From assembly GCA_022560025.1 (NCBI GenBank), contig JAFISE010000313.1:1-23958 (forward strand): a stretch of 23,958 nt of DNA, given 5' to 3'. Shown in pieces: positions 8,918 through 18,344 of the stretch (position 1 is its first letter; each line of letters opens with the position of its first letter). A program made the translations under genes and the position numbers. Source of the DNA: Stagonosporopsis chrysanthemi (taxonomy: Eukaryota; Ascomycota; Dothideomycetes; Pleosporales; Didymellaceae). The notes under the pieces are model-generated. The model saw nothing but the letters and a program-made list of their open reading frames with translations, was not told the DNA's origin and did not search any database.

Positions 8918-9871
8918 GGTGGTAAGGTCGAGCCGGAAGATTCTTGATTGATACGGGCGTACGCAGGTTGGCGAGCATGCAAGGGTAGACTGGAGCCACT
9001 GTCAATCATGGACATACGTTAATGCATGGTTTACGAACGAGGTCCCATCGATATTACATTTTCAGGGGTTCGATGAGGGCAACCTCAAATACTCGATGAG
9101 GGATCAATTAGCTCTATCAATCATCGACACAATATTACTTTGCCACATGCCAGTCGCAGTGAAATGCAGTAAAGCCACAACACAAATTTCTCCAAGCTCA
9201 GAGCGCCACTGCGTCTTCCGTCGCCGTGCTTGGCCCAGTCCTTTGCTGAGCGGCACACTTTGAAGAACAAGTGAACGGGCTCTGCCAACGCAACGATCAC
9301 AATGATGACCAGAAGTACGGCGAAATTGGGAAGTCGTTTTCAAACCAACACACCACATCGCCACCTTGGACTCAGAGGCCGCGATCAGAATTCCACACGC
9401 GTGATCAACATATGTCTCTTCCGTGTCCACAATTCTGTTAGTAAGGTCTATGCAGAATCAACGAGAACCGTTCTGCACAAACAAGAACATACAAAGTCGC
9501 TCGTTTCCTTCGAACGATCATGTCCAAGAACAACAAAACCCTCTGTTGGCTGAAACTTGGCCATTGCCTGACATCTAGTAGTAATTGTGACCATTCTATG
9601 GTTCAATGGTGCTTGACAACGATCGCTGAAAAGAAACGATGTGACTTTGTAGACACGACGATATCGGGGACGCATTCCGGTTCCGGCTAGAGTGAGCCAT
9701 CGGCGGCGCACGCAGCGCTCTGGAAGTGGGGGGAGCAAAATTTCTGCACCACGCAATGTGTGCTCGCCCGTAGATCAGTTGAGCGCATGTATTCGTCTCA
9801 AGCTGCTGTCAATCTTTTGCTGGATTATAAATACGCTTTGGCGCGAAGCTTTCATCAAATCAGTAATAACT
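8918..9871. other. Gene-poor stretch upstream of tRNA-Arg
   Basis: About 950 bp. Short frames exist on both strands (for example around 9104-9430 and 9448-9756 on minus) but none has a recognisable domain or joins to others. It contains the first copy of a short repeat (9499-9516) and a TATA-like element near the tRNA. Confidence 0.6.
9826..9833 (+). promoter_or_regulatory. TATA-like element upstream of tRNA-Arg
   Basis: TATAAATA lies 39 bp before the first base of the tRNA, a spacing often seen for upstream TATA elements that aid TFIIIB placement at fungal tRNA genes. Function is inferred. Confidence 0.45.
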
Positions 9872-9959
9872 GGCCTAATGGCCCAATGGCAAGGCGCTTG
9901 ACTACGACTCACAGAATTCACAAATCAAGAGATTCCAGGTTCGACCCCTGGTTAGGTCA
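9872..9959 (+). tRNA. tRNA-Arg, anticodon ACG, with a 16-nt intron
   Basis: The acceptor stem GGCCTAA (9872-9878) pairs with TTAGGTC (9952-9958, one G-T pair), followed by discriminator A. The D arm is GCC...GGC (9881-9895). The anticodon stem CTTGA/TCAAG (9897-9901 and 9925-9929) closes a loop with anticodon ACG at 9904-9906. The T arm is CCAGG-TTCGACC-CCTGG (9935-9951). A 16-nt intron (9908-9923) sits one base 3' of the anticodon, the canonical eukaryotic position. The internal A box (TGGCCCAATGG) and B box (GGTTCGACCCC) are present. CCA is not encoded, as expected for a nuclear gene. Deamination of the first anticodon base would let it read CGU, CGC and CGA. Confidence 0.94.
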
Positions 9960-9961
9960 CA

Positions 9962-9967
9962 TTTTTT
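9962..9967 (+). terminator. Pol III terminator, T6
   Basis: A run of six T residues starts three bases after the tRNA end, a standard RNA polymerase III stop signal. Confidence 0.8.
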
Positions 9968-10398
9968 GGCTCGTTCCATGATTTTCCTTGCTTTTTGGAT
10001 AGTTTGGGCATGTTGGGGTGGGCGTGGGTATGTATAGGGGGGGTCGTGAAGAAGCTCGTTTCTTTTGAACGCTCGTTCTTAGGCACGATCAATACCTACG
10101 GTAAATTCACTAACTCTCTCTACGCACACGATCCAGTGCTTGATACTTATCAGCTGTTCATGTTTGACTCCAATTGTATTCTACAATAACCATAGCGCGC
10201 ACAGAAGAGGAAGTTGGAGTGGCGCATAAATCTGATCGGCTACAAGTACCAAGCTTCTTCGTGTATGTTTCTTAGTGTGACAACTGTAAGGAGAATAGGA
10301 CTATAGACTTTAAGCCTTTTTGCCGGAAAATTCGAGTCCCATACTCTGATACTGACATGATGAGTGCATATCACATTAGCATCAAACAGTGTGTGATA
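9968..10398. other. Intergenic stretch downstream of tRNA-Arg
   Basis: No gene recognised. It contains the second copy of an 18-bp motif shared with 9499-9516. The frames present are short and featureless. Confidence 0.5.
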
Positions 10399-11072
10399 TC
10401 ATTGTAGCTGAATGTGGACATTGTAGCAGGTCTCTGGTGTCTTCGTTGTATGAGCTCTTCCAGTCAATCTGCCTGTTACCCTTCCGGTAAGCGTACCGTT
10501 CGCAAGCTGAGAATTGCCGTCCCAAATAGTCTGTGTGTCTCCAGAGTACCAGAGGAGGGTAAATTTGCCTTAGAAAGGAGAATTCGTTGCCGTAAGATCG
10601 ACTCGGAAGGTATTGTTGTCGTATATACTCACAATGCACTCTTCTTTGTACGCTACTTCTGGTATCAAAGGTGGAATGTCTAGGGTCAAGAGAACTTTAT
10701 GTTGGTAATTGCACGCAATTTCAGGGCGGAATCAGAAGCCCAGCTTATGTACCACTCAACCAGCAATAGGGTTTCGTTTCCCGTCGATTCGTCTAAGTAA
10801 GACAAGTCGTTGTTTGGCTGCTAGGTTGGCTTGCTGTTCGTCAGTGAAGTGGCAGAGAACACGCCTTTCTAGCCGCCAGCGCCGTCACATGCACTATGCT
10901 CATAGACTTCGTGGAGCACTTGGAACATCTCACTCCCTCGGTCACTTTTCACGCCAAATTGTTCACTACTGGACATGGTCTCACCTTCAAAGACCAAGTC
11001 ACCAGCTTTGATATCAACAGTATGCGCAAGGAGACCGGATAACACCCCACAGTGGCATACAAGGAGAGCTGT
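10399..11072 (-). pseudogene. Possible decayed coding region in two overlapping frames
   Basis: Reading minus from 11072, one frame gives protein-like sequence (TVDIKAGDLVFEGETM, FQVLHEVYEHS, then NDLSYLDESTGNETLLLVEW) interrupted by TAG at 10869-10871 and 10821-10823, ending at TGA 10686-10688. A second minus frame, open below 10731, continues with LDIPPLIPEVAYKEECIV, TLLWYSGDTQTIWDGN and LANGTLTGRVTGRLTG to TGA at 10399-10401, with one TAA at 10570-10572. The internal stops could each come from CAG or CAA by C-to-T change. The composition (Gly, Thr, Asn, Asp, N-glycosylation sites) suggests a former secreted protein, but I do not recognise the family. Chance open frames, or a real gene with introns I could not resolve, are alternatives. 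Confidence 0.3.
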
Positions 11073-12018
11073 TCAATAGGCTGAATAGTTTTACTTTGCA
11101 GCTACCTCTTGCCCGAGTGAAACGGAGACGTCTAGAGACGACAGTTATAGAGCCAAAGGAAGACATGAGTAGCACCTTCGCCCTCATTTGTATGACTGAG
11201 CAGCAACCGACATCATAACTCTCAGTAGCGACAGCCAAACGGATGGTGATCCTACCATAAGAACAGGAGGTACCCAGACACACCAGCATCAACTCAAGAG
11301 CACCAGTCAGTATCTTTCCCGAGCGCGACTCACATTTCATTGCCGTATCACATTGCCACAGACACAACAGCAAAGCTCCAGGATCATGAAAGGCAGTAGC
11401 CTTGTCAAGCGGTACACTCCAGCTTTCGGAGGACGTTATCACCACTCAGCCTTCCTCTCTTCCATTCCATAGTCTTGTGACGTGGATCCTCTCCACTAGA
11501 AAGACTCTGAGTTTCATGCCTTCCATGATCCACGCCTTCCTGGTACCGGACGAGACAACCACTTTCTCAGCGCCGACTCGCTTGTGACACGGCTTACGAT
11601 CTTGCAATCTCCATATGCGCATGGCGTCGTGAGTTCTCGCAAAAAAAAGCGTACCAGCACCAACATGCTCCGGGCGGACCCTCACGCCAGCCGTATCTGC
11701 AAAAGGACGAGACGCATGGATATCAACAGCTTTTTCTTGCTCCACGCAATCTAGTAGTGTAGACACAATATATATACATCGCGAAGCGCAAGCTAAACCT
11801 CTCACTCACTCACACCTCGAAACCTCAGACCTCATAGTCGACAGGTAGATAACGGCGCGACACTAGCCTTTCTTCTCCCACTCCGCGCCGACGCAACACT
11901 GGTGCGCCTTATGCTCGCAAATGTACAGTACTCATACAGTCAAAAAAGTCAAAAGGGGGGTTTTCTACTTCCGGAGGTCCTGTTTTCAGGTCACACATCC
12001 GGAGTCCTGGGTTGGGAT
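11073..12018. other. Region downstream of COQ1, no firm gene
   Basis: Two minus-strand frames in the same register (11446-11805 and 11014-11445), separated by one TGA, give a nearly continuous stretch with no domain I recognise. They could be the 5' part of the decayed region described at 10399-11072. An alternating AT run at 11768-11776 might be a TATA element for the minus strand. Nothing here is secure. Confidence 0.35.
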
Positions 12019-13459
12019 TTACTTCCGTCGCTGCAAGACCTTGGTGCACATCTCGATCAGGCCGTGCTTGGCGTCGCTGTCGGGGAAGGAGGCGATGGCT
12101 TCGATAGCCTTGTCGACGTAGTCTTGCGCCAGAGCGCGGGTCTGCTGGAGACCGGTGCTTGCGAGGACGATTTCGCGGGCCTGTAGATATTAGCATGAAT
12201 TTTCTGCAAAAATCCACGTCTTCTCGATTTGAGTGGTGAAAAAATGATTCTTGTCTCACCTTCTGTGCATCCCCCTTCTCGCCAAATTTCCTGCCCACCA
12301 GCTTGCCCAGCGTCTGGTTATCCTTCCACGCGAACAGCAGCGGCGCTGTCGCAAGACCCAGCTCCAGATCCGCACCGCCGGGCTTCCCTAGCTCCTCGCT
12401 ACTTATTGTGTAGTCCAGCATGTCGTCGACAAGCTGAAACGCCATGCCCAGGTTCTTTCCGTACTGGTAGCTCGCCTCGATGACCTCGGGCGTGCTTCCT
12501 CCCAGCACAGCGGCGGCGCGGCACGATTTCGAGATCAGCGAAGCCGACTTGAGGTACGTCTTCTGCAGGTAGTATGTCACGGTGTCCTCGGTCCAAGTGG
12601 GGTTCTTCTCGTCCCGCGCCGTGTTCTTCAGCTGCATGAACTCGCCCTCGACAAGGTTGGCGATGACGGTCGCGAGCAGCTCTGTCACTTCAGGGTCGCG
12701 CAGACGTGCGAGCGCGACAGAGGCGCGGCCGAGCAGGAAGTCGCCAGCCAGGACGGCCATTTTGTTGCCGAACTCGACGTTTGCTGAGGGCGCGCCGCGG
12801 CGAGCAACAGAGTGGTCGATGACATCGTCGTGGAGGAGGGAGGCGGTGTGGATGAGTTCTGTAATCTCGGCGAGGCGGCGTTGGGAGGGCAGGATCTCGG
12901 AGTCGGCGGAAGTGTATGCGTCGTCGTGCTCGATGCTGGATATGCTTGCGCCTGGGTTGTCGTCGTTGAGTATCGATGAGCTGGTAATTGGCTCGTCAAC
13001 GGCGTTGCTGCCACTCCCACCGCGCGCAACCTTGGTTGTCAATGCTGTAGCCCTGCTTATAAGCAAAACGAGCATGGGTCGCACGTATTTGCCCGCACTT
13101 TGCGTGTAGTATTTCGAGACGGTATCCAGCGTAGGATGCCCAGAGCCAAGCAACGACCGTATGTTTCCCGTCAGGAACTTCATCTCGCGTGCTACTGTCT
13201 GGAACGGATCCATCTTCAGCGGCGCATCTGGTGGCGGCGCGGCCCTGATGTGCTGTGCAACACTGGCAGCTTGCGCAGCAGCGGCCCATGATGACTGATT
13301 TCGCCGCCTGGCGAAGTGATGTGTTGAGACATGAGGCTCTTGTGTGCGGTATGTGGCGCTATGGTAGGGACATGTCGATATCGAGAATCGTGACGTTGAG
13401 GTCGAAGAGTAAGATCGCTGGGCAAAACTGCTCACCAGCCGGCTCGAGCGGCTCATCAT
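12019..13459 (-). CDS. COQ1: Mitochondrial polyprenyl diphosphate synthase for ubiquinone (COQ1)
   Basis: Two exons, 12260-13459 and 12019-12180, give 453 aa. The 79-nt phase-0 intron (GTGAGA...GCTAAT...CTACAG) joins GDAQK to AREIVLASTG. The enzyme builds the long isoprenoid tail of coenzyme Q from isopentenyl diphosphate units. Both Asp-rich motifs are intact: DDVID (211-215, in HTASLLHDDVIDHS) and DDMLD (345-349, in AFQLVDDMLDYT). GKYVRP (123-128), the GDFLLGRA segment and the KTYLKSASL segment are also typical. The N-terminus is rich in Arg and Ser with no acidic residues for about 40 positions, as in mitochondrial presequences. A Ser/Asp-rich insertion near 145-190 is common in fungal members. 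Tail length cannot be read from sequence by eye. It diverges from VMA12. Confidence 0.96.
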
Positions 13460-13693
13460 TGGATCTTTCTGGAGATTCAGACGAACAGAGGTTGTGGGTG
13501 TGCAATTGATGTTTTCCCGAGGAAATGGAGGTTGTCCGGGAGAGGAGGCCGGGCGCAGCCGCTATCAACACTGGGGTGGAAGTTTTGTCAAAGTCATGAT
13601 GAACATGCCAAGACTGTCAGCGCGAGTAATTGTCGCGTCGGCCTCCGCGGTCTCAGGCGCATCGCCGACACGTGCAGTCCAACACCCACAAGC
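13460..13693. promoter_or_regulatory. Shared divergent promoter region, COQ1 / VMA12
   Basis: There are 234 bp between divergent ATGs. The VMA12 frame is open through much of this stretch but has no ATG before 13694. No TATA box is obvious. Confidence 0.55.
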
Positions 13694-14557
13694 ATGGTGC
13701 TTCTTACGATGACGCCCGGCATAGTCCGGGCCTTGTCGCGAGCTGAAGAGGTACTGCCAGACGAATACTCGAAGCTGCAGAAGCCCTCCGAGCCTGTTCT
13801 CGCCACGCCCAAACCCGGAAACCCCATCTCACATAGCCAACTGATCGACCTCTCGAAGCTCGTGAAGCAGCTGCCCGCAGAGCCGCACGACGAGCCACGC
13901 CAGCCATGCTCTTCACTCGACGGAGATGCAGCCAACGACGCCCCCGAGACCGTCGAAACTCCATCATCTCTTAATGCACTCCTCCGCAACACGACAATCT
14001 ACGTACCGCCGCCGCCGCCCAAGAAGCAGCAGACTCCCGAATACCATGCCCTCATGGCCCGCCTCCGCGCCGAGGAAGAAGCTCGCTCCTACGAACGCAT
14101 GCTCAACCCACCCCCCACGCGTGAGACCTTCACCCAGCGCTTTCCCAGCAGCCGCAGCCGCATGCCCGAGCACTTCACCATCGGCGTTGACGAAGTGGAC
14201 GACGTATCCTACGAAGAAGTGCACCGCCAGATCATTCTCATCATCAACGTCTTGATATCAATTGTTTGTGTCGCAGTCTTTGTGTGGGTGGCAGCGCGAC
14301 ACTGGTCTGTTGGCAAGAGACTGGGACTCTCTATGGGCAGCTCTCTCGCCGTGGCGATCGCTGAGGTGGTCGTATACAGTGGCTACGTCAGAAAGGTGCA
14401 GGAGGCGAAGGCAGCGGAAAAGAAGAAGCCAGAGATCAAAGAGATTGTTGCAAGCTGGGTGCTGGATCGGAGTAAGAATGCAGAAGAAATTGTCTTGTCT
14501 ACTTCCAAAGAGAAAGCCGACGACGGGGTGAGGTACAGGAAGGGCAAACATCGCTGA
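13694..14557 (+). CDS. VMA12: V-ATPase assembly factor of the Vma12/TMEM199 family
   Basis: Intronless, 287 aa. Vma12 is an endoplasmic reticulum membrane protein that helps assemble the Vo sector of the vacuolar proton pump together with Vma21 and Vma22. The segment PEYHALMARLRAEEEARSYE (about residues 115-134) matches the family signature before the membrane part. Two hydrophobic helices follow: HRQIILIINVLISIVCVAVF (about 177-196) and SMGSSLAVAIAEVVVYSGYV (about 213-232), then a basic, Lys-rich cytosolic tail. A Pro run (PPPPP, about 105-109) and an acidic, variable N-terminal region precede them. I chose the first in-frame ATG; a second ATG five codons later is also possible. It converges with VAC14, with 116 bp between stops. 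Family call is by motif memory. Confidence 0.86.
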   Translation: MVLLTMTPGIVRALSRAEEVLPDEYSKLQKPSEPVLATPKPGNPISHSQLIDLSKLVKQLPAEPHDEPRQPCSSLDGDAANDAPETVETPSSLNALLRNTTIYVPPPPPKKQQTPEYHALMARLRAEEEARSYERMLNPPPTRETFTQRFPSSRSRMPEHFTIGVDEVDDVSYEEVHRQIILIINVLISIVCVAVFVWVAARHWSVGKRLGLSMGSSLAVAIAEVVVYSGYVRKVQEAKAAEKKKPEIKEIVASWVLDRSKNAEEIVLSTSKEKADDGVRYRKGKHR

Positions 14558-14673
14558 ACACATGGACCGTGGACTAAGCAAACGCCGGCACATGCCAAAG
14601 AAGAACTCCCGCAATGCTTCTCGTATGCCCATACGCCAAGCTTGTAAACAATGAGGTAGCCTGGAAACCTCCC

Positions 14674-17600
14674 CTACTTCTTCCTGTTTCGTCCAGCCAC
14701 TCCTCCGGCGAATCGTCCAAGATTACTGAGACTAGACCTGGGTTTGTGACCCTGAGTCGCGTTGGCTGCTGCAGGTGTGACAGGTGGTCGCAACGCTCCG
14801 GCTGGCGAGTTCGGACGCAGCGCTGGGTTTTTAGGCGGTACAGCGGGTGGCATCTTCGGTTCCCTCTCCTGCACTGTATCGAGGCCGGATGGGATATCCT
14901 CGCCCATAGTCGCGTGTGATTGAGTGCGCCTCGCCTTCTCTTGGGTCGCCTTGAACCTGTCGAGCAACTCGGTCCACTTGACGCTGCCTTCTTCCCTCGC
15001 TTTGAGCCGGTTGGGACGCTCAAAGCCGGATGCAGAGGGGCCTTGTGGTGCGCTGGAAGTACCGACTTCTGAGCTCTTTTGCCTCAAATGGTTTAGGGTA
15101 TTGGATTGGGGTACATACGTGCGTGGAGCAATGTGCAGGTAGCCAATAGCAGACACGCTGTTCAGCCTGTTCTTCAGCGCCGCGAAAGCGGACGATTGTG
15201 GAAGAAGCATAAGGAGTCCGTACAAGCACTTGTAGAGATGCGGGTACTTTTCCGGCTCAAGAAGCTGAATGCGGAGATCTTGTCATAACGTTAGTCAACG
15301 TCTTGCTTGCAACCAAGTGAAACTCACATGTGAAAACGGGTGACTCGAGTAATTGCACAAGCTTGTCAATCTGGATGAGAGTGTTGACAGTCATCTCGAG
15401 GTCGGCACTGCATTCGTCAGCTGGGGTTACAGGAGCATGTAAACGATGTTGACTCACAATACCTGAAGCAAGTGGTATGCTTGCTCGTAGGCCTGAGCGA
15501 GAAGACAAAGTGAGAAAGTAGCGACTGCGTTGTGGCACCAAGCCTTGAACAGCGTCACGAAGAACGACTGCCCGTCCTGTTTGAAGTTAGTTTAACTAGA
15601 AGGTGAGAAGTGGAAAAAAACTACCATACCCTATTGTCCAAGTTGCGCAACCGTCTGCGGAGGTCGGCGAGCTCGGGCGCTGTGATGAGATTGTTGTTGA
15701 GATTCTGAACCATTATGCTCGCAAACTCGACGTCCTCATCTTTGACAATACAATCGGCCATCGTGCGGTATATCTTCTCCGCGCTTAGTGTGAGACATAG
15801 CTGCCTGATGATGAGGTTGCCTCTGGTCTCAAGGAGCCTTCGGTCGGTACAGAACAACTTCAGGAGATTAACCATGAAAGATGTGAAGTACGTATCATCG
15901 CTGTGCATGGAAATCTGCGAGAGCAGCAACAGATCGCGAGTCACGACGGCATCAGAAGGATCTGAGAGTGTCTTTAGTAGGGCAGGGAAAGTCCCATCAT
16001 CCACCGTAAGTATCTGAAGATGGTCAGCAAGTTGATAGTAAGATGACGGATTGAACCGACCCTGCCAGGCGCCATTCTATGCAGCATGATGAGCCAGGCA
16101 ATCGCTGCAACTCTTGTGGCTTCGTGCTCGTTCAGGAACTGCAAGGTGAGTGCGCTGACTGCTGCTTGGTAGTCCAGCTCTGGCACTGGGCGTGGTGATG
16201 GGCCACGGTCTTCGTTCGGCGTAGGTGATTGTGTGCCTGCCTTGTTCTCTGATGCTTGGTCGCGGATCACTGCTTTGAGAAGCCTGCTCGAGAGGTTCGA
16301 GTCTCGCCGCTGGGTGCCTGTGAGCTCCTTGCCCAGCTCGGAAAGTGAAGGTGGCAATTGGATCTTGTCTCCCACATTGGCGTTCGGTGGACGATCTTCT
16401 GTGAGCGACATTATATAGTCCATCAATGAGGCATTAACTTTGATAGCCTCTTGACGAACGTCTTCAACATCGTGCGACATGCGTGGCAGCACGTGAGAGA
16501 GCAAACTCGGGACGAAGGGCGTGATGTCTTCGGGGCAGATCTCGAAGAAAGCGTGAATCCAGCGTAGGGCCGTAAGTACGATGCTAGTTTGCTCTTCTTC
16601 CGCATCTATGATGGTCAGTGCTGAGCTAGAATAGTGAGAGTGGTGTCGTACCTGATGGGGAGCTCAAAAAACCCACAAGAATGTCCAGAATTTTCGGGTG
16701 GTCAACATGTACATCTTGACCTGGAATCCAGTCGCCATCACCATTCACAGACTTTCCACTGTCACCTGACATCGATTCACTGCCTACGCTGGTGTGGTCG
16801 CCCTCGTCAATCGACACCTGGTGCTCGACCGGTGTGCTTCCTGTGGCTTCGCTCCCTTCGCCGCCGTCGCCGACATCGCTGCGAGTGCTTGATGATGTGG
16901 ATTGTCTGCGACCGTCCTTGCTCTGGCTTCTCTTGCTCTCTGCAATGCCTTTCTTGATTCTCGCGATCTTCCTGATCTCATTCAGGAATCGGTCCAGTGC
17001 AACCTGTGTCATGGTGTAGACGTCTGTGTTGGAGTCGCTGAGGAACTTGAAAAGTCCAGCTAGGAAGCGAGGAAGATGAGCAATGAGCTCAAGGTCCGGT
17101 ATAGAATCGAGCAGAGTGACCCAGGCAACTAAGAATGAGCGCGTGAATGGATTGATGACATTGATTCTCTCCTCAAGTAGCGGCAGGAAGCGTTCCAGGT
17201 TGAAAGCGGTCTCAATGTGGTGTGGTGGGTGTTCGGGGGAGTCGTCTGGGTGGCCCAATGACTCGTTGGAAAGGTGAAGAACGGATACATAGGAAGCTGC
17301 GGACTCAGACACAATGTCCTTGACCAGACGGTCGAGCAGCTCGGCTCCATTCTTCACCGAAAGCTCAGAGTCGGCGGCAAGCTATATGGCCTTGTCAGCA
17401 ATCGTTCCATCCAAGAAACACCACCACAGCTGACCTTGCACAAAGCATCGAATACTTGGTTGAAGTATACAAGTATTTCGCCCTTTGCAACCTTTGCAAT
17501 ATTGTACATGCTCTCGCATGCATAGTACCTAACACGAGCATCTGAGTCGGAGAAGCAGGCGAGGACAGGTGGGACGATTTCTTCAAGGTAGCGTGCTACT

Positions 17601-17879
17601 TCCTAGGCAATATAAGTACGGCTTTTTCGCGGAACAGTGTCTACATACCGGCCCTAATGCTATTGAAGCTGCGGCGAGACCGATGAGGCCGCCATTGCGC
17701 GCGTGTGGCTGGTGGACGGCGTAGGCGTAGTGGTGGCAGAGCTCATGCACAGTCTTGGCTATCCGGTCGTGGTCCTGCGCGTTGAGGGCTTCGCGGATGA
17801 GACTCTCGAGCTCGAGTGCGCCGCTTTTGCGCTTGTCATAGAGCTTATCGTTAAGCGCTTTGGTGATGTTGGGATCCAT
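14674..17879 (-). CDS. VAC14: VAC14, scaffold of the Fab1/PIKfyve PI(3,5)P2 complex
   Basis: Eight exons (5' to 3'): 17649-17879, 17435-17602, 16652-17381, 16061-16605, 15630-16013, 15458-15576, 15328-15407, 14674-15278; about 953 aa. All introns are 46-53 nt with good acceptors and keep frame. Vac14 is a HEAT-repeat scaffold that holds the lipid kinase Fab1 and phosphatase Fig4 on the vacuole, controlling PI(3,5)P2. The N-terminus (NITKALNDKLYDKRKSGALE) and DSDARVRYYACESMYNIAKV are typical. A Ser/Asp-rich linker separates the HEAT blocks. The Fig4-binding region is clear: AWCHNAVATFSLCLLAQAYE, LIQIDKLVQLLESPVFTYLR, LMLLPQSSAFAALKNRLNSV. The basic tail includes RLKAREEGSVKWTELLDRF. The donor at 16060 (GTCGGT) is weak. 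The last exon may contain a further 66-nt intron (15053-15118). Confidence 0.93.
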
Positions 17880-18344
17880 ATTGATAGAGTGCGACGGCCG
17901 CCTTTACATGTCGCAGCTACGGGTGCATCGTCGTCCGGGGCGCGGGGGAAGAGGGCGCAGACGTGCGAATGTGGCCGTTGGCTGGTGCTGTTGTTGTCGC
18001 GTCGTGCATGCTTCGACAGCGGCCAGCCTGCGCGGGGACGTCATCGCACCATTGGAAAGCCATCCCTGCCCGTTGCGCCAACGCGGGACGCTGAAAGCCA
18101 GCAATCAACTGCGGGACACTGGCTATCACACACACACAGATTTCCGTGCAGGGCAGTCTTTTTGGACCTCTCGAGAGCGACGCTTGCGCTTGATTTGCGC
18201 CATGACGCCCAAAAGCGATCGAATGCTCACCCAGCCCAGTCTATATTAGCTGTCCCTCATCCTCACTCGTCCAGACGTGCCGCGCTATTCCTTACTAGTG
18301 CCCCATCATTCACCTGCACCCGTCAGGTGTCTCGCCCTGACATT
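17880..18344. promoter_or_regulatory. Shared divergent promoter region, VAC14 / DENND6-like gene
   Basis: There are 465 bp between divergent start codons. The part before the plus-strand gene (about 18240-18344) is CT-rich, as is common near fungal transcription starts. Plus-strand frames run through the region but carry no recognisable domain. Confidence 0.5.

Noticed and set aside
9104..9756. Minus-strand frames in the gap before tRNA-Arg
   Set aside because: Cys/Arg-rich composition without recognisable motif, no joining introns, different registers.
10414..10683. Plus-strand 89-codon reading frame
   Set aside because: It has no domain and overlaps minus-strand frames with more protein-like composition; probably a shadow.
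12582..13109. Long plus-strand frame inside COQ1
   Set aside because: It is antisense to a strongly conserved COQ1 exon; Ser/Arg-rich shadow frame typical of GC-rich coding DNA.
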